Shown piece by piece: positions 54,977 through 64,000 of a DNA stretch of 64,000 bases (position 1 is the stretch's first letter; every line of letters starts with the position of its first letter). Where the stretch lies: NCBI GenBank assembly GCA_963704075.1, contig CAVPGV010000019.1:1-64000 (forward strand), written 5' to 3'. The notes below the pieces were generated by a model. The model was given only the letters and a program-made list of their open reading frames with translations, did no database searches and was not told where the DNA came from. This DNA comes from JADKAV01 sp963704075 (GTDB lineage: Bacteria > Actinomycetota > Actinomycetes > S36-B12 > UBA10799). The position numbers and the translations under genes are program-made.

Positions 54977-55525
54977 ATGGCTCTCGAATCAACCATGGTC
55001 CCCCTCGGCACCCCGATGCCGGAGTCCACACTGCCCGACGTCGATGGTCAGCACCTGGATCTGCGGGCATTCGCCGGCGCAAGCCCCCTGCTCGTGGTGT
55101 TCGCGTGCAACCACTGCCCATATGTCAGACACGTGGAACGACTCCTCGGCGATATCGTCGACGCCGCGGATGGCCTTCGCACGCTGGCCATCAACTCCAA
55201 CGACACGGTTGCCTATCCCGAGGATGGGCCATCCGGGATGCGCGAGCAGATCGCGCGTGCGCGGTGGACATTCCCCTACCTGATCGACGAGAGCCAAGAC
55301 GTTGCTCGGGCTTTCGGGGCCGCCTGCACGCCGGACTTCTTCTTGTACGACAAGACGAGCCACCTGGCGTATCGCGGCGCGTTCGACGCGAGCACCCCGA
55401 AGAACGGGGAACCGTTGGACGGACACCTGTTGCGCGCGGCGATCTCCAAGGTCATGGCCGGGGATCCGGTTCCCGAGCCCCACCGGCCATCCATGGGATG
55501 CGGGCTCAAATGGAAGAGCTCGTGA
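54977..55525 (+). CDS. Redoxin/thioredoxin-fold protein (AhpC/TSA-like)
   Basis: 182 residues. The thioredoxin fold has CNHCPYV with Cys44 and Cys47 after the LLVVFA strand; the C-terminal end has SMGCGLKWK, resembling the CSIKW tail of similar redoxins. Likely a thiol reductase or peroxidase in the cytoplasm (no signal). ATG 54977 follows ATCTGGAGGT. The stop overlaps the start of the next gene by GTGA, so the two are coupled. Confidence 0.8.
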   Translation: MALESTMVPLGTPMPESTLPDVDGQHLDLRAFAGASPLLVVFACNHCPYVRHVERLLGDIVDAADGLRTLAINSNDTVAYPEDGPSGMREQIARARWTFPYLIDESQDVARAFGAACTPDFFLYDKTSHLAYRGAFDASTPKNGEPLDGHLLRAAISKVMAGDPVPEPHRPSMGCGLKWKSS

Positions 55526-56502
55526 AGCACACCGCGGACATGCTCATCGTCGGCGCCGGCCCGGTGGGACTGTACGCGGCGTATTACGCCGGATTCCGGG
55601 GCTTCAGCACGATCGTGTGCGACACGCTGCCCGAGATCGGTGGCCAGATATCCGCGATGTATCCCGAAAAGCTGATCTTCGACGTGGCCGGCTTCCCGGC
55701 CGTACGCGGACGCGACTTGGTGGAGGGACTGGCTGCCCAAGCTGAGACCTACCGACCGTCCTACGTGCTGGGCGAGCAGGCCATGGCTCTCGAGCAGACC
55801 GACGACGGGGTGAGGGTCACCACCAGCGCAGGGAACGTGATGGAGGCCAAGGTTCTGTTGATCACCGGTGGGATCGGGGCCTTCAAACCCCGGCCCCTGC
55901 CCGCGGCCGATGCGTTCACCGGCCAGGGCATCGTGTTCTTCGTGCCGAAGCTCGACGTTCACGCCGGTCACGATGTCGTGATCGTCGGAGGGGGGGATTC
56001 AGCGTTCGACTGGGCGTTGTCATTGCACCCGATCGCCAAGAGCATCACCCTCGTCCACCGTCGGGAAGCCTTCCGGGCACATGCCGGCACCGTCGACCGG
56101 GTGCGTGATCTCGGGATCCGGCTGATCACCTCCAGCGAGGTGACGGCCATCGAGGGTGACGCCACGGTGACCGGGGTGGAGGTCACCCATAAGCAGACCG
56201 GAGAGCGGACCCACGTGCCGGCCGACACGGTGGTCGCCGCGCTGGGCTTCATCGCGTCCATTGGGCCCCTGGCCGACTGGGGCCTGGACCTCGACAAGCG
56301 CCGCCTCGTGGTCGATACCACAATGGCCACGAACAACCCGCGGGTGTACGCCGCCGGCGATATCGCGACATACCCCGGGAAGGTCCCGCTCATCTCCGTC
56401 GGATTCGGGGAAGCCGCGTTGGCGGTCAACAATTCAGCACCTCACATCGATCCCACCCACGGCGTTTTCCCAGGTCACTCGTCGGGCGAATCGAGCACCT
56501 AG
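55522..56502 (+). CDS. Ferredoxin/flavodoxin--NADP+ reductase, type 2 (thioredoxin reductase-like)
   Basis: FAD- and NADPH-binding oxidoreductase that reduces ferredoxin or a similar carrier. 326 residues. FAD motif MLIVGAGPVGLYAAYYAGF, DTLPEIGGQISAMYP, NADPH motif VVIVGGGDSAFDWALSLHP, then AAGDIATYPGKVPLISVGF and GEAALAVNN (type 2 FNR end). It lacks the CxxC of true TrxR. Starts at GTG 55522 (GTGA overlap with redoxin) or ATG 55498; GGAAG lies upstream of the GTG. Confidence 0.82.
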   Translation: MKHTADMLIVGAGPVGLYAAYYAGFRGFSTIVCDTLPEIGGQISAMYPEKLIFDVAGFPAVRGRDLVEGLAAQAETYRPSYVLGEQAMALEQTDDGVRVTTSAGNVMEAKVLLITGGIGAFKPRPLPAADAFTGQGIVFFVPKLDVHAGHDVVIVGGGDSAFDWALSLHPIAKSITLVHRREAFRAHAGTVDRVRDLGIRLITSSEVTAIEGDATVTGVEVTHKQTGERTHVPADTVVAALGFIASIGPLADWGLDLDKRRLVVDTTMATNNPRVYAAGDIATYPGKVPLISVGFGEAALAVNNSAPHIDPTHGVFPGHSSGESST

Positions 56503-56518
56503 ATACCCTCGAAGTACC

Positions 56519-57022
56519 ATGACCAATCCGGCATTCGACGATGTGATCGCGGGCAATCGGCGCTTCGTCGAGCATCACCACGAGCCCGCCCTGACCGGCC
56601 GCGCAGCCAAGCATCTGGCCTTGATCACCTGTATGGACTCGCGCATCGATCCCCTGCAGGTCCTGGGCATGGAAGCCGGCGATATGAAGATCCTGCGCAA
56701 TGCGGGAGCACGGGTCACCGACGATGTGCTGCGCACGCTCGTGCTCGCCACCTACCTGCTGGACGTGAACCGCATCATCGTCATGCCCCACACGGATTGC
56801 CGCATGGCCAAGAGCACCGAGTCCCAGGTCCATGACACGATCCTGGAACGCACCGGCGTCGACACCCGCTCACTGGAATTCCGCACCATCGACGACCCGC
56901 TGGAAACACTCGCCGCCGACGTGCAGCGCATCAGGTCCTTCCCATTCATCCCCGATCACGTCGTGGTCGCGGGCGGGATGTATGACGTGTTCAGCGGCGA
57001 ACTGACCATGTACGACTTCTGA
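56519..57022 (+). CDS. Beta-class carbonic anhydrase family protein
   Basis: 167 residues. Zinc ligands Cys38 (ITCMDSR, with Asp40/Arg42 pair), His91 and Cys94 (MPHTDCRM). Family length is about 165 for this compact clade. Converts CO2 to bicarbonate. It starts 17 bases after the FNR stop, on the same strand as the redoxin-FNR pair. A gamma-type enzyme also occurs at 39582-40100. Confidence 0.88.
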   Translation: MTNPAFDDVIAGNRRFVEHHHEPALTGRAAKHLALITCMDSRIDPLQVLGMEAGDMKILRNAGARVTDDVLRTLVLATYLLDVNRIIVMPHTDCRMAKSTESQVHDTILERTGVDTRSLEFRTIDDPLETLAADVQRIRSFPFIPDHVVVAGGMYDVFSGELTMYDF

Positions 57023-57142
57023 TCGGTTCTCGCGCGTCCAGCTGTTCAGCCCGGGGAGTTCCGTTGCCGTTCGAGCCATCCCTGCGCGAGAATCCAGCCC
57101 CGACCGCTCACGTTCCGCGCGAGGAGGTCTAGGGCAGAACGT

Positions 57143-59209
<2,067 letters not shown>

Positions 59210-59329
59210 CTGTCCACACTAGAGCCCCGGTGAGACAACTCCGCTTAACCACCCTGCTGAGGAGAAGGATTCGCTGGCGGCGAAACGCCCGATCTCTACA
59301 TGCGGGAATCCCAGGACCCTGCAACAGTG

Positions 59330-59360
59330 TTGAGTACGGTGTAGGCCAACGACGTAAACT
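59330..59360 (+). promoter_or_regulatory. Possible promoter upstream of DUF7455
   Basis: TTGAGT (59330-59335) and TAAACT (59355-59360) separated by 19 bases lie just before a strong ribosome site. The long spacer makes this a weak call. Confidence 0.3.
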
Positions 59361-59380
59361 GTGAGAAGGAGGTGGTTCCA

Positions 59381-59584
59381 GTGGTAACCACACTGTCCCC
59401 GAGCCCTCTAACGGCCAGCGACCGCTGCGACCGGTGCGGCGCACAGGCGTACGTCCGCGTCACGTTGTCCAAAGGCGGCGAACTCCTGTTCTGCGGACAC
59501 CACGCACGCAAGCACCTCCCCGCTCTGACGCACCTTGCCGCGCACATCCAGGACGAGACCGAAAGCCTGGCCGACTCGAACTAG
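59381..59584 (+). CDS. DUF7455 small zinc-binding-like protein
   Basis: 67 residues from GTG 59381 (VVTTLSPSPLTASDRCDRCG). The Cys/His set CDRCGAQAYVRV ... LLFCGHHARKHLP (CxxC and CGHH) fits a zinc-binding domain conserved in actinobacteria. An AAGGAGG (59366-59372) lies 8 bases before the GTG, which is why this start is preferred over the GTG at 59372. It diverges from parE, a known neighbour pairing in actinomycetes. Confidence 0.8.
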   Translation: MVTTLSPSPLTASDRCDRCGAQAYVRVTLSKGGELLFCGHHARKHLPALTHLAAHIQDETESLADSN

Positions 59585-60019
59585 CCGTCAGTGGGGTTCC
59601 TTCAGGCTTGCGTCGGTCATGAACTCGTGGTGGTACGAGTACGGGGCGTCGACGAAGCCGGACTGCGCAGGAAGCGGGAATAGGACCGTCGTCTCGGAAT
59701 CACGCGTCCAGGCTGTCGTGGGCGATTGACAAATGCTGAACGAGGTTGGAGAACCTCACGTCAAGCCCTGGCGTCCGCACATCCGCACGCCCGACGTGAG
59801 AGTGATGGGTCACCAGTAGGTTCACCTGCTGCCCGAGGGAGGATCCGCGGACGTGCGGCGCATGGCCGACAAGCCGTTGCCGGCTCAGGTCCCACGGCCT
59901 TCTGATGAAGATTCGACCAGCGACAGGTCGTCCTGTCACCGAAAGGCGCACAGGACGCTCGCAGCGGGGATCGAGCCGCCAAGCGAACCCAGCACCCACT
60001 GCCGAGGGTGGCCTCTCGT
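59585..60019. other. Convergent intergenic gap with one small hairpin
   Basis: GAGGTT-GGAG-AACCTC forms a perfect 6-bp stem (59742-59757), possibly part of a terminator between DUF7455 and the convergent crotonase gene. The remaining sequence shows no conserved frame. Confidence 0.35.
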
Positions 60020-60796
60020 CTACCGCCCCTGGAAATCAGGACGACGCCGCTCACTGAAGGCTTTGATCCCCTCCGCCAGATCCTGACTGGTCCACGCACG
60101 TGCAACCGTTTCGTCGACTCGATTCGCGACCTCCGGGGGCAGATGCGCATCCGACAACTCCGCCAGCGCGGCCTTCGTCGCCGCGATCGTCAAGGGCGCA
60201 TTCCGGATGATCTTGTCCGCCCAGAGGCGCGCCGCAGGCTCCAAGTCCGTGTCCTGGCCCACGATCTGCGTGACGGCGCCCAGTTCGAAGGCGGTCTGCA
60301 TCGTGATCGGTTCGGCGGTGAGGAACATGCGTGCCACGACCTGGGCAGGCAGACAGGCCAGGAACCGGGCGACACCCGACGAGGGATATCCGACTCCGAG
60401 TTTGGCCGGGGTCACGGCCATTCTGGTGTCGGCGGTGGCGACGATCAGGTCGCAGCTGAGCACCAGTTCGCAGGCGCCGCCCCACACGTCTCCGCCCACT
60501 TCGGCGATAGTGGCGATCGGAAGCCGGCGGAAGTACTCGAGAAACCCCTCCAACGGGTTCGCCCAGGTGTGTTCGATCACCTCGGACGGAATCTCGCTGA
60601 TGTCGTGACCGCTGGACCACGTGCCCTTCACCGGCTCCGCCCGCAGGATCACCACCCGAATCCCGTCGATGACCGCTTCAGTGAGCAAGGCCCGGGCCTC
60701 TTCGAGCATCGGAGTGGTCAGTCGATTGCGGCTGCCCGGGTCGCAGAAGGTCATCCGCATAACGGCACCGTCGGTCTGGCATGTCCATTCGCTCAC
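60020..60796 (-). CDS. Crotonase-family protein, methylmalonyl-CoA decarboxylase-like
   Basis: 258 residues from GTG 60796. Oxyanion-hole regions SSGHDISEIP and GGDVWGGACELVLSCDLIVA are present, with AVTPAKLGVGY following. The order and details (VWGGA, MAVTP...LGVGY, final FSERRRPDFQG) resemble E. coli ScpB (methylmalonyl-CoA decarboxylase) more than classic enoyl-CoA hydratases, as far as memory of ScpB serves. A catalytic Glu pair of hydratases is not obvious. Substrate remains open. Single minus-strand gene before the secreted proteins. Confidence 0.68.
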   Translation of the reverse strand: MSEWTCQTDGAVMRMTFCDPGSRNRLTTPMLEEARALLTEAVIDGIRVVILRAEPVKGTWSSGHDISEIPSEVIEHTWANPLEGFLEYFRRLPIATIAEVGGDVWGGACELVLSCDLIVATADTRMAVTPAKLGVGYPSSGVARFLACLPAQVVARMFLTAEPITMQTAFELGAVTQIVGQDTDLEPAARLWADKIIRNAPLTIAATKAALAELSDAHLPPEVANRVDETVARAWTSQDLAEGIKAFSERRRPDFQGR

Positions 60797-60924
60797 GATC
60801 ACCGAGTCTAGGGTCCGACGCCGACCGGGCGAGCCACCCGGGCGGAGCATCAGGCGGCGCTTTGCATCAAGGAATCCACGATTCATGCCGAAGTGGAAGC
60901 GTGGTCGAAGATCGCTGGCATGCG

Positions 60925-62634
60925 ATGGCGCGGCTGCGACTGGCATCGGTCGTGGCCCTCGCCCTGCTGCTGGCTGCCGGCCTGACCAGCCCGGGAGTCG
61001 CTGCCGGTAAGCGTCCTGCGGAGCCCAAACCTCTGTTCCCGGGAAACCGCGCAGTCCTCAACGAGCCGGAGTTCCAGTGGAAGCCCGTTCCCGGGGCGGC
61101 CACATACCGGCTCGAGGTCTCGCTCGATCATCGATTCACGAACATCGTCCACTCGATCGACACTTCAGCCACCCGGTACATGGACAGGTCGACGTGGCCA
61201 GCAGCTTCCTACTGGTGGCGCGTCAAGGTCGTGGCTCCGCGCGAGGGGGCCTACTCCAACGTCCGTAGCTTCACCCGCAGGTGGATCGGCCCCGACGGAG
61301 GCGGTGGTCAGGGACATGAGGTCGCACGGCCCGACGATGTGACCGTCGACGACTTCGCAGCGGACCCCGGGATTCAGGTACCCGCGAACGCGCTGAAGGT
61401 CTCGTGGGACCCGGTCCCCGGCGCCTCCCACTACGAGATCCAGTTCGACGGCCGCTCCGATGCAGTGTGCACGACCCCGCACACCGTCCTGACGCCCTAC
61501 ATCAGCGGGTCGCTCGGCGACGGCACGGGCGGCAAGGCCTGCGACCCGAAACTCGAACAGGGCGTCCACTGGGTTCGGGTTCGGGCCGTCGACGAGACTG
61601 TCGCCGAGGGCGGCACGATCTACAGTCTTTGGTCCGATGAGGCACGTGACGTCGACGCCTCCGTCCCACCGGTCGTGGCCTTCTCCCTGGGACCCAACTT
61701 GCCCGGCCCGGACGTGCTGGAGCCCGCCGCGCTCACCAAGCCCCGCAATGGCACGGTGTTCCTGGATGTGCCTACCTTCGAATGGAATCCGATCGCCTGG
61801 GCAGACGAATACGAACTCGTGGTCGCCATGGATCGCGACTTCACCAACGTGCTGGGCCGGTTCCGGACCAGCAACACCCGCCTGACTCCCCTGCAACGAC
61901 TACCCGAGCACACCGCTGTGCGTTCCTACTACTGGTACGTGGTGCCGTGCCTGCAATCGAAGGAAAAGTCGGCGCAGTGCCTGAACGAGAACCGTGCCGT
62001 CAACCGGGAGGGCCGGTTCCGCTCTTTCAAGAAGCAGTCGGTGCTGGTCAAGCCGACCGGCACCGTCAAGCGCAAGACTCCCTGGACCGAGTTCACGTGG
62101 GAGTCGTACGCCACGACCATGGACCGTTTCGCGAAGCGGACTGGAACGGCCGGGTCCTCGCTCGGCGGGATCAAGTGGTACGAGATGCAGTTGCGCTCCC
62201 GCGGATCATCGTGGGATTCCGCGCGCACCTTCGTCACCGACCTTCCCGGAGTGCTGCCCGCGGATCTGCCGTTCGGGGGACGCTTTCAATGGCGTGTGCG
62301 CCCGGTCGACGAGACGGGTAGGGGCCGTCCCTGGAGTCAGGTGCGTTCGGTCCGCACGCCGATGGCTGTCTCCGCCAATCCGGTCGCTCTGAAGGCCTTC
62401 CGATCCAGTACGCGCGTAACGCTCCTATGGCGCAAGCCCAAATCACGCTTCTTCCCTGTCACCGGCTACTCGATCTACTACTCGACCAAAGGCAAGCGCT
62501 GGAAGCCGCTGAGCCAGGTGGTGAACAACCGTGCCGCATTCCGCGTGCGCAAAGGAACACGGTACTGGTTCATGGTGACCGCCAACAACGCCGCGGGCGA
62601 GAGTCCACCGAGCCGGGTTTTCGTGCGGCGATGA
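60925..62634 (+). CDS. Secreted Ig/FnIII-like repeat protein 1
   Basis: 569 residues. Signal peptide from MARLRLASVVALALLLAAGL. Repeats of the type (P-x-F-x-W-x-P-V-x-x-A-x-x-Y-x-L/I-x-V) occur at about residues 45, 160, 290 and 385-440 (PEFQWKPVPGAATYRLEV, LKVSWDPVPGASHYEIQF, PTFEWNPIAWADEYELVV), each ending in a YWW-R-V-type strand. A final FnIII-like domain (VALKAFRSSTRVTLLWRKPK) closes the protein. Probably a cell-surface or adhesive protein. ATG 60925 precedes the signal; a GTG at 60901 is less likely. Confidence 0.75.
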   Translation: MARLRLASVVALALLLAAGLTSPGVAAGKRPAEPKPLFPGNRAVLNEPEFQWKPVPGAATYRLEVSLDHRFTNIVHSIDTSATRYMDRSTWPAASYWWRVKVVAPREGAYSNVRSFTRRWIGPDGGGGQGHEVARPDDVTVDDFAADPGIQVPANALKVSWDPVPGASHYEIQFDGRSDAVCTTPHTVLTPYISGSLGDGTGGKACDPKLEQGVHWVRVRAVDETVAEGGTIYSLWSDEARDVDASVPPVVAFSLGPNLPGPDVLEPAALTKPRNGTVFLDVPTFEWNPIAWADEYELVVAMDRDFTNVLGRFRTSNTRLTPLQRLPEHTAVRSYYWYVVPCLQSKEKSAQCLNENRAVNREGRFRSFKKQSVLVKPTGTVKRKTPWTEFTWESYATTMDRFAKRTGTAGSSLGGIKWYEMQLRSRGSSWDSARTFVTDLPGVLPADLPFGGRFQWRVRPVDETGRGRPWSQVRSVRTPMAVSANPVALKAFRSSTRVTLLWRKPKSRFFPVTGYSIYYSTKGKRWKPLSQVVNNRAAFRVRKGTRYWFMVTANNAAGESPPSRVFVRR

Positions 62635-62650
62635 AGGGACGGGGAGTCTT

Positions 62651-64000
62651 GTGAGACCGAAATGGACAGGCGCCTGGCTCTTCGCCGTCGCCTTGGTGTT
62701 TGCGCTCATACCCATGACCGCCAACGCTGCGTCACTGCCTGCCCCATCGTTGCTGACGCCGTCGGCTGGCGCCACTGTGGATCAGCCTTTGTTCTCGTGG
62801 GATCCGGTCGCCGACGCCGCGTTCTACGAGATCGAAGTCGCCCTCGACGACCAGTTCGTCACGGTGACGGATCCTCCCTTGCCCACCGATCCGGCCGGAG
62901 TCGCCCAACCTCGACCTGTCTACGGAACGACCTACGTACCGAGGTTCAGCTATTCGGCCAAGACCCACTACTGGCACGTGCGCGCGGTCGGCACGGATGG
63001 CACGAAAGGACAATGGAGTGCCTCCGAGGCCTTCACCCGCCGCTGGACCAACACTGACGAGGCCACGGGCGTCCAAGCAGATGACCCGGCATCCCGGGTG
63101 GAAAACGTACGACTCCTCACCGGTGGCACCACGCCGGCCCTCAACGACATCGCGATCACGTGGGATCCCGTGCCGGGGGCCGCCTACTACGAAATGCAGA
63201 TCGCCCCCACCAACTCCCCCGAAGAGACCATCACCTGCGAAACCCCACATGTCGTGGTCGCGCCGGCGTACGAGAACGACTATGAGCGCCGCGACCCCCT
63301 CAACACCTGCGCCACCATGATGTCCCCTATCCGGGCGTGGACGGACGCGGCTGTCTGGAGCGAGACCTCCCCCGGTTGGATCGCCATCGAATCGACAGTC
63401 GGACGCACCGGGGATCTCGTCTACGTGCGGTTCATGGACGCGAGTGGCCAAAACCAACTGGTTGCCCCATTCGAAGCTGAGATCGAGTCCACTGGGGGCG
63501 ACCCCCGAGCGTTCACGATTCCCGGTTCCGGGCCGACGGACCCAGAGGCGATCGCGCAGTTCTTCGTGGTCGAGTTCCCGATCGAGGCGCAGCGGGGGTA
63601 CACGGTACGGGTACGTGCGGTCGACTTCACCGTCGAGCCCGACTATCCGGCGATCAGAACAACACCTGTCGTCGGCATGTGGTCCAATGAGCGGCGCGAA
63701 CCCGGTGAACCACTGCCATCTTCGCTGGTCTTCACCCCGACCGATCCGGTATCCGGCGCCGGTTCACTGTCCGACCCAGTCATCCCCCGGAACCTTGCGC
63801 AAACCGATTCAGACGTCCCCGTGCTGAGCTGGGAGCCTGCCGCTGGGGCTGTCGCCTACCGCGTTGTTATCGCCTTGGACAGGGACTTCACCAACCGCGT
63901 CGCGGAATACCGCACACGCGCGGCGGTCTTCGTCCCTCCGGAGACCTACGACGACAACGGTCCAGCGGGCACCTACTACTGGTTCGCGTCGCCGTGCAGA
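62651..64000 (+). CDS. Secreted Ig/FnIII-like repeat protein 2 (runs off the window)
   Basis: The frame from GTG 62651 is open to the end (450 codons). Signal MRPKWTGAWLFAVALVFAL-like (first residue GTG), then repeats similar to protein 1: PLFSWDPVADAAFYEIEV, IAITWDPVPGAAYYEMQI and PVLSWEPAAGAVAYRVVI. HYWHVRAVG and YYWFASPC close repeats, as in protein 1 (YYWYVVPC). The GGGGAGTCTT ribosome site lies 16 bases after the previous stop, so the pair are tandem paralogs in one unit. Confidence 0.75.
   Translation, partial: MRPKWTGAWLFAVALVFALIPMTANAASLPAPSLLTPSAGATVDQPLFSWDPVADAAFYEIEVALDDQFVTVTDPPLPTDPAGVAQPRPVYGTTYVPRFSYSAKTHYWHVRAVGTDGTKGQWSASEAFTRRWTNTDEATGVQADDPASRVENVRLLTGGTTPALNDIAITWDPVPGAAYYEMQIAPTNSPEETITCETPHVVVAPAYENDYERRDPLNTCATMMSPIRAWTDAAVWSETSPGWIAIESTVGRTGDLVYVRFMDASGQNQLVAPFEAEIESTGGDPRAFTIPGSGPTDPEAIAQFFVVEFPIEAQRGYTVRVRAVDFTVEPDYPAIRTTPVVGMWSNERREPGEPLPSSLVFTPTDPVSGAGSLSDPVIPRNLAQTDSDVPVLSWEPAAGAVAYRVVIALDRDFTNRVAEYRTRAAVFVPPETYDDNGPAGTYYWFASPCR

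Overview
The window joins two unrelated genomes. Positions 1 to about 6470 are AT-rich, with short intergenic gaps, large inverted repeats between genes, and genes for glycerol-3-phosphate dehydrogenase, a flavin-binding PPOX protein, a VOC protein, a HAD phosphatase, GalU, a small lipoprotein and seryl-tRNA synthetase. Positions 6471 to 64000 are GC-rich with G/C-ending codons and carry protein families typical of Actinomycetota: SepH, DUF3710, DUF3159, DUF3093, DUF4193, DUF5998, DUF7455, a C-terminal Cys-rich ferrochelatase, WS/DGAT and a GNAT-CoA-ligase fusion. The switch falls inside serS, which loses its C-terminus, and inside an APC permease on the other strand, which also loses its C-terminus. 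An assembly chimera is the simplest explanation. The left part looks like an Acidobacteriota-type genome and the right part like a high-GC actinomycete. Both assignments are inferred from gene content only.

Layout of the actinobacterial part: 6.5-9.4 kb, APC permease diverging from a ceoB/ceoC-like K+ uptake pair; 9.6-15.3 kb, GH3 lipoprotein, uridine phosphorylase, DUF1232 protein with a coupled small ORF, two secreted proteins and a ROK fructokinase; 16-20.1 kb, Zwf, GNAT and a KhtTU-like K+/H+ antiporter; 20.3-29.5 kb, secreted cell-wall-type proteins, kinase-like proteins, CDF transporter, Nudix-NYN fusion, acyl-CoA dehydrogenase and WS/DGAT; 30.2-33.8 kb, GTPase and phosphoketolase; 34-45.9 kb, a conserved actinobacterial block (DUF3159, OB-fold, DUF3710, dut, thioesterase, DUF3093, DUF4193, gamma-CA, ferritin-VIT, suhB, hemH, MFS, sepH); 46-59.6 kb, DUF5998, GNAT-CoA ligase, parC, a membrane protease with a zinc ribbon, redoxin-FNR-beta-carbonic anhydrase, parE and DUF7455; 60-64 kb, a crotonase and two paralogous secreted Ig/FnIII-like proteins.

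The genes fit a free-living actinobacterium with an oxidative pentose phosphate entry (Zwf), a phosphoketolase shunt, storage-lipid synthesis, two K+-handling systems, two unrelated carbonic anhydrases and a second type IIA topoisomerase. Many operon neighbours overlap by ATGA/GTGA, which indicates translational coupling.

Two features of the DNA itself stand out. First, single-base frame changes split many otherwise conserved genes, in nearly every gene of the left part and in about ten of the right part, some at C/G or A/T runs. This suggests uncorrected sequencing indels more than biology. Second, three long non-coding gaps (15.3-16.0, 29.5-30.2 and 44.5-45.2 kb) share a dispersed non-coding repeat built from short TTGGAG/CTCCAA units in both orientations. 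I recognise no published family for it. No tRNA, rRNA, CRISPR array, phage or transposase gene was found.
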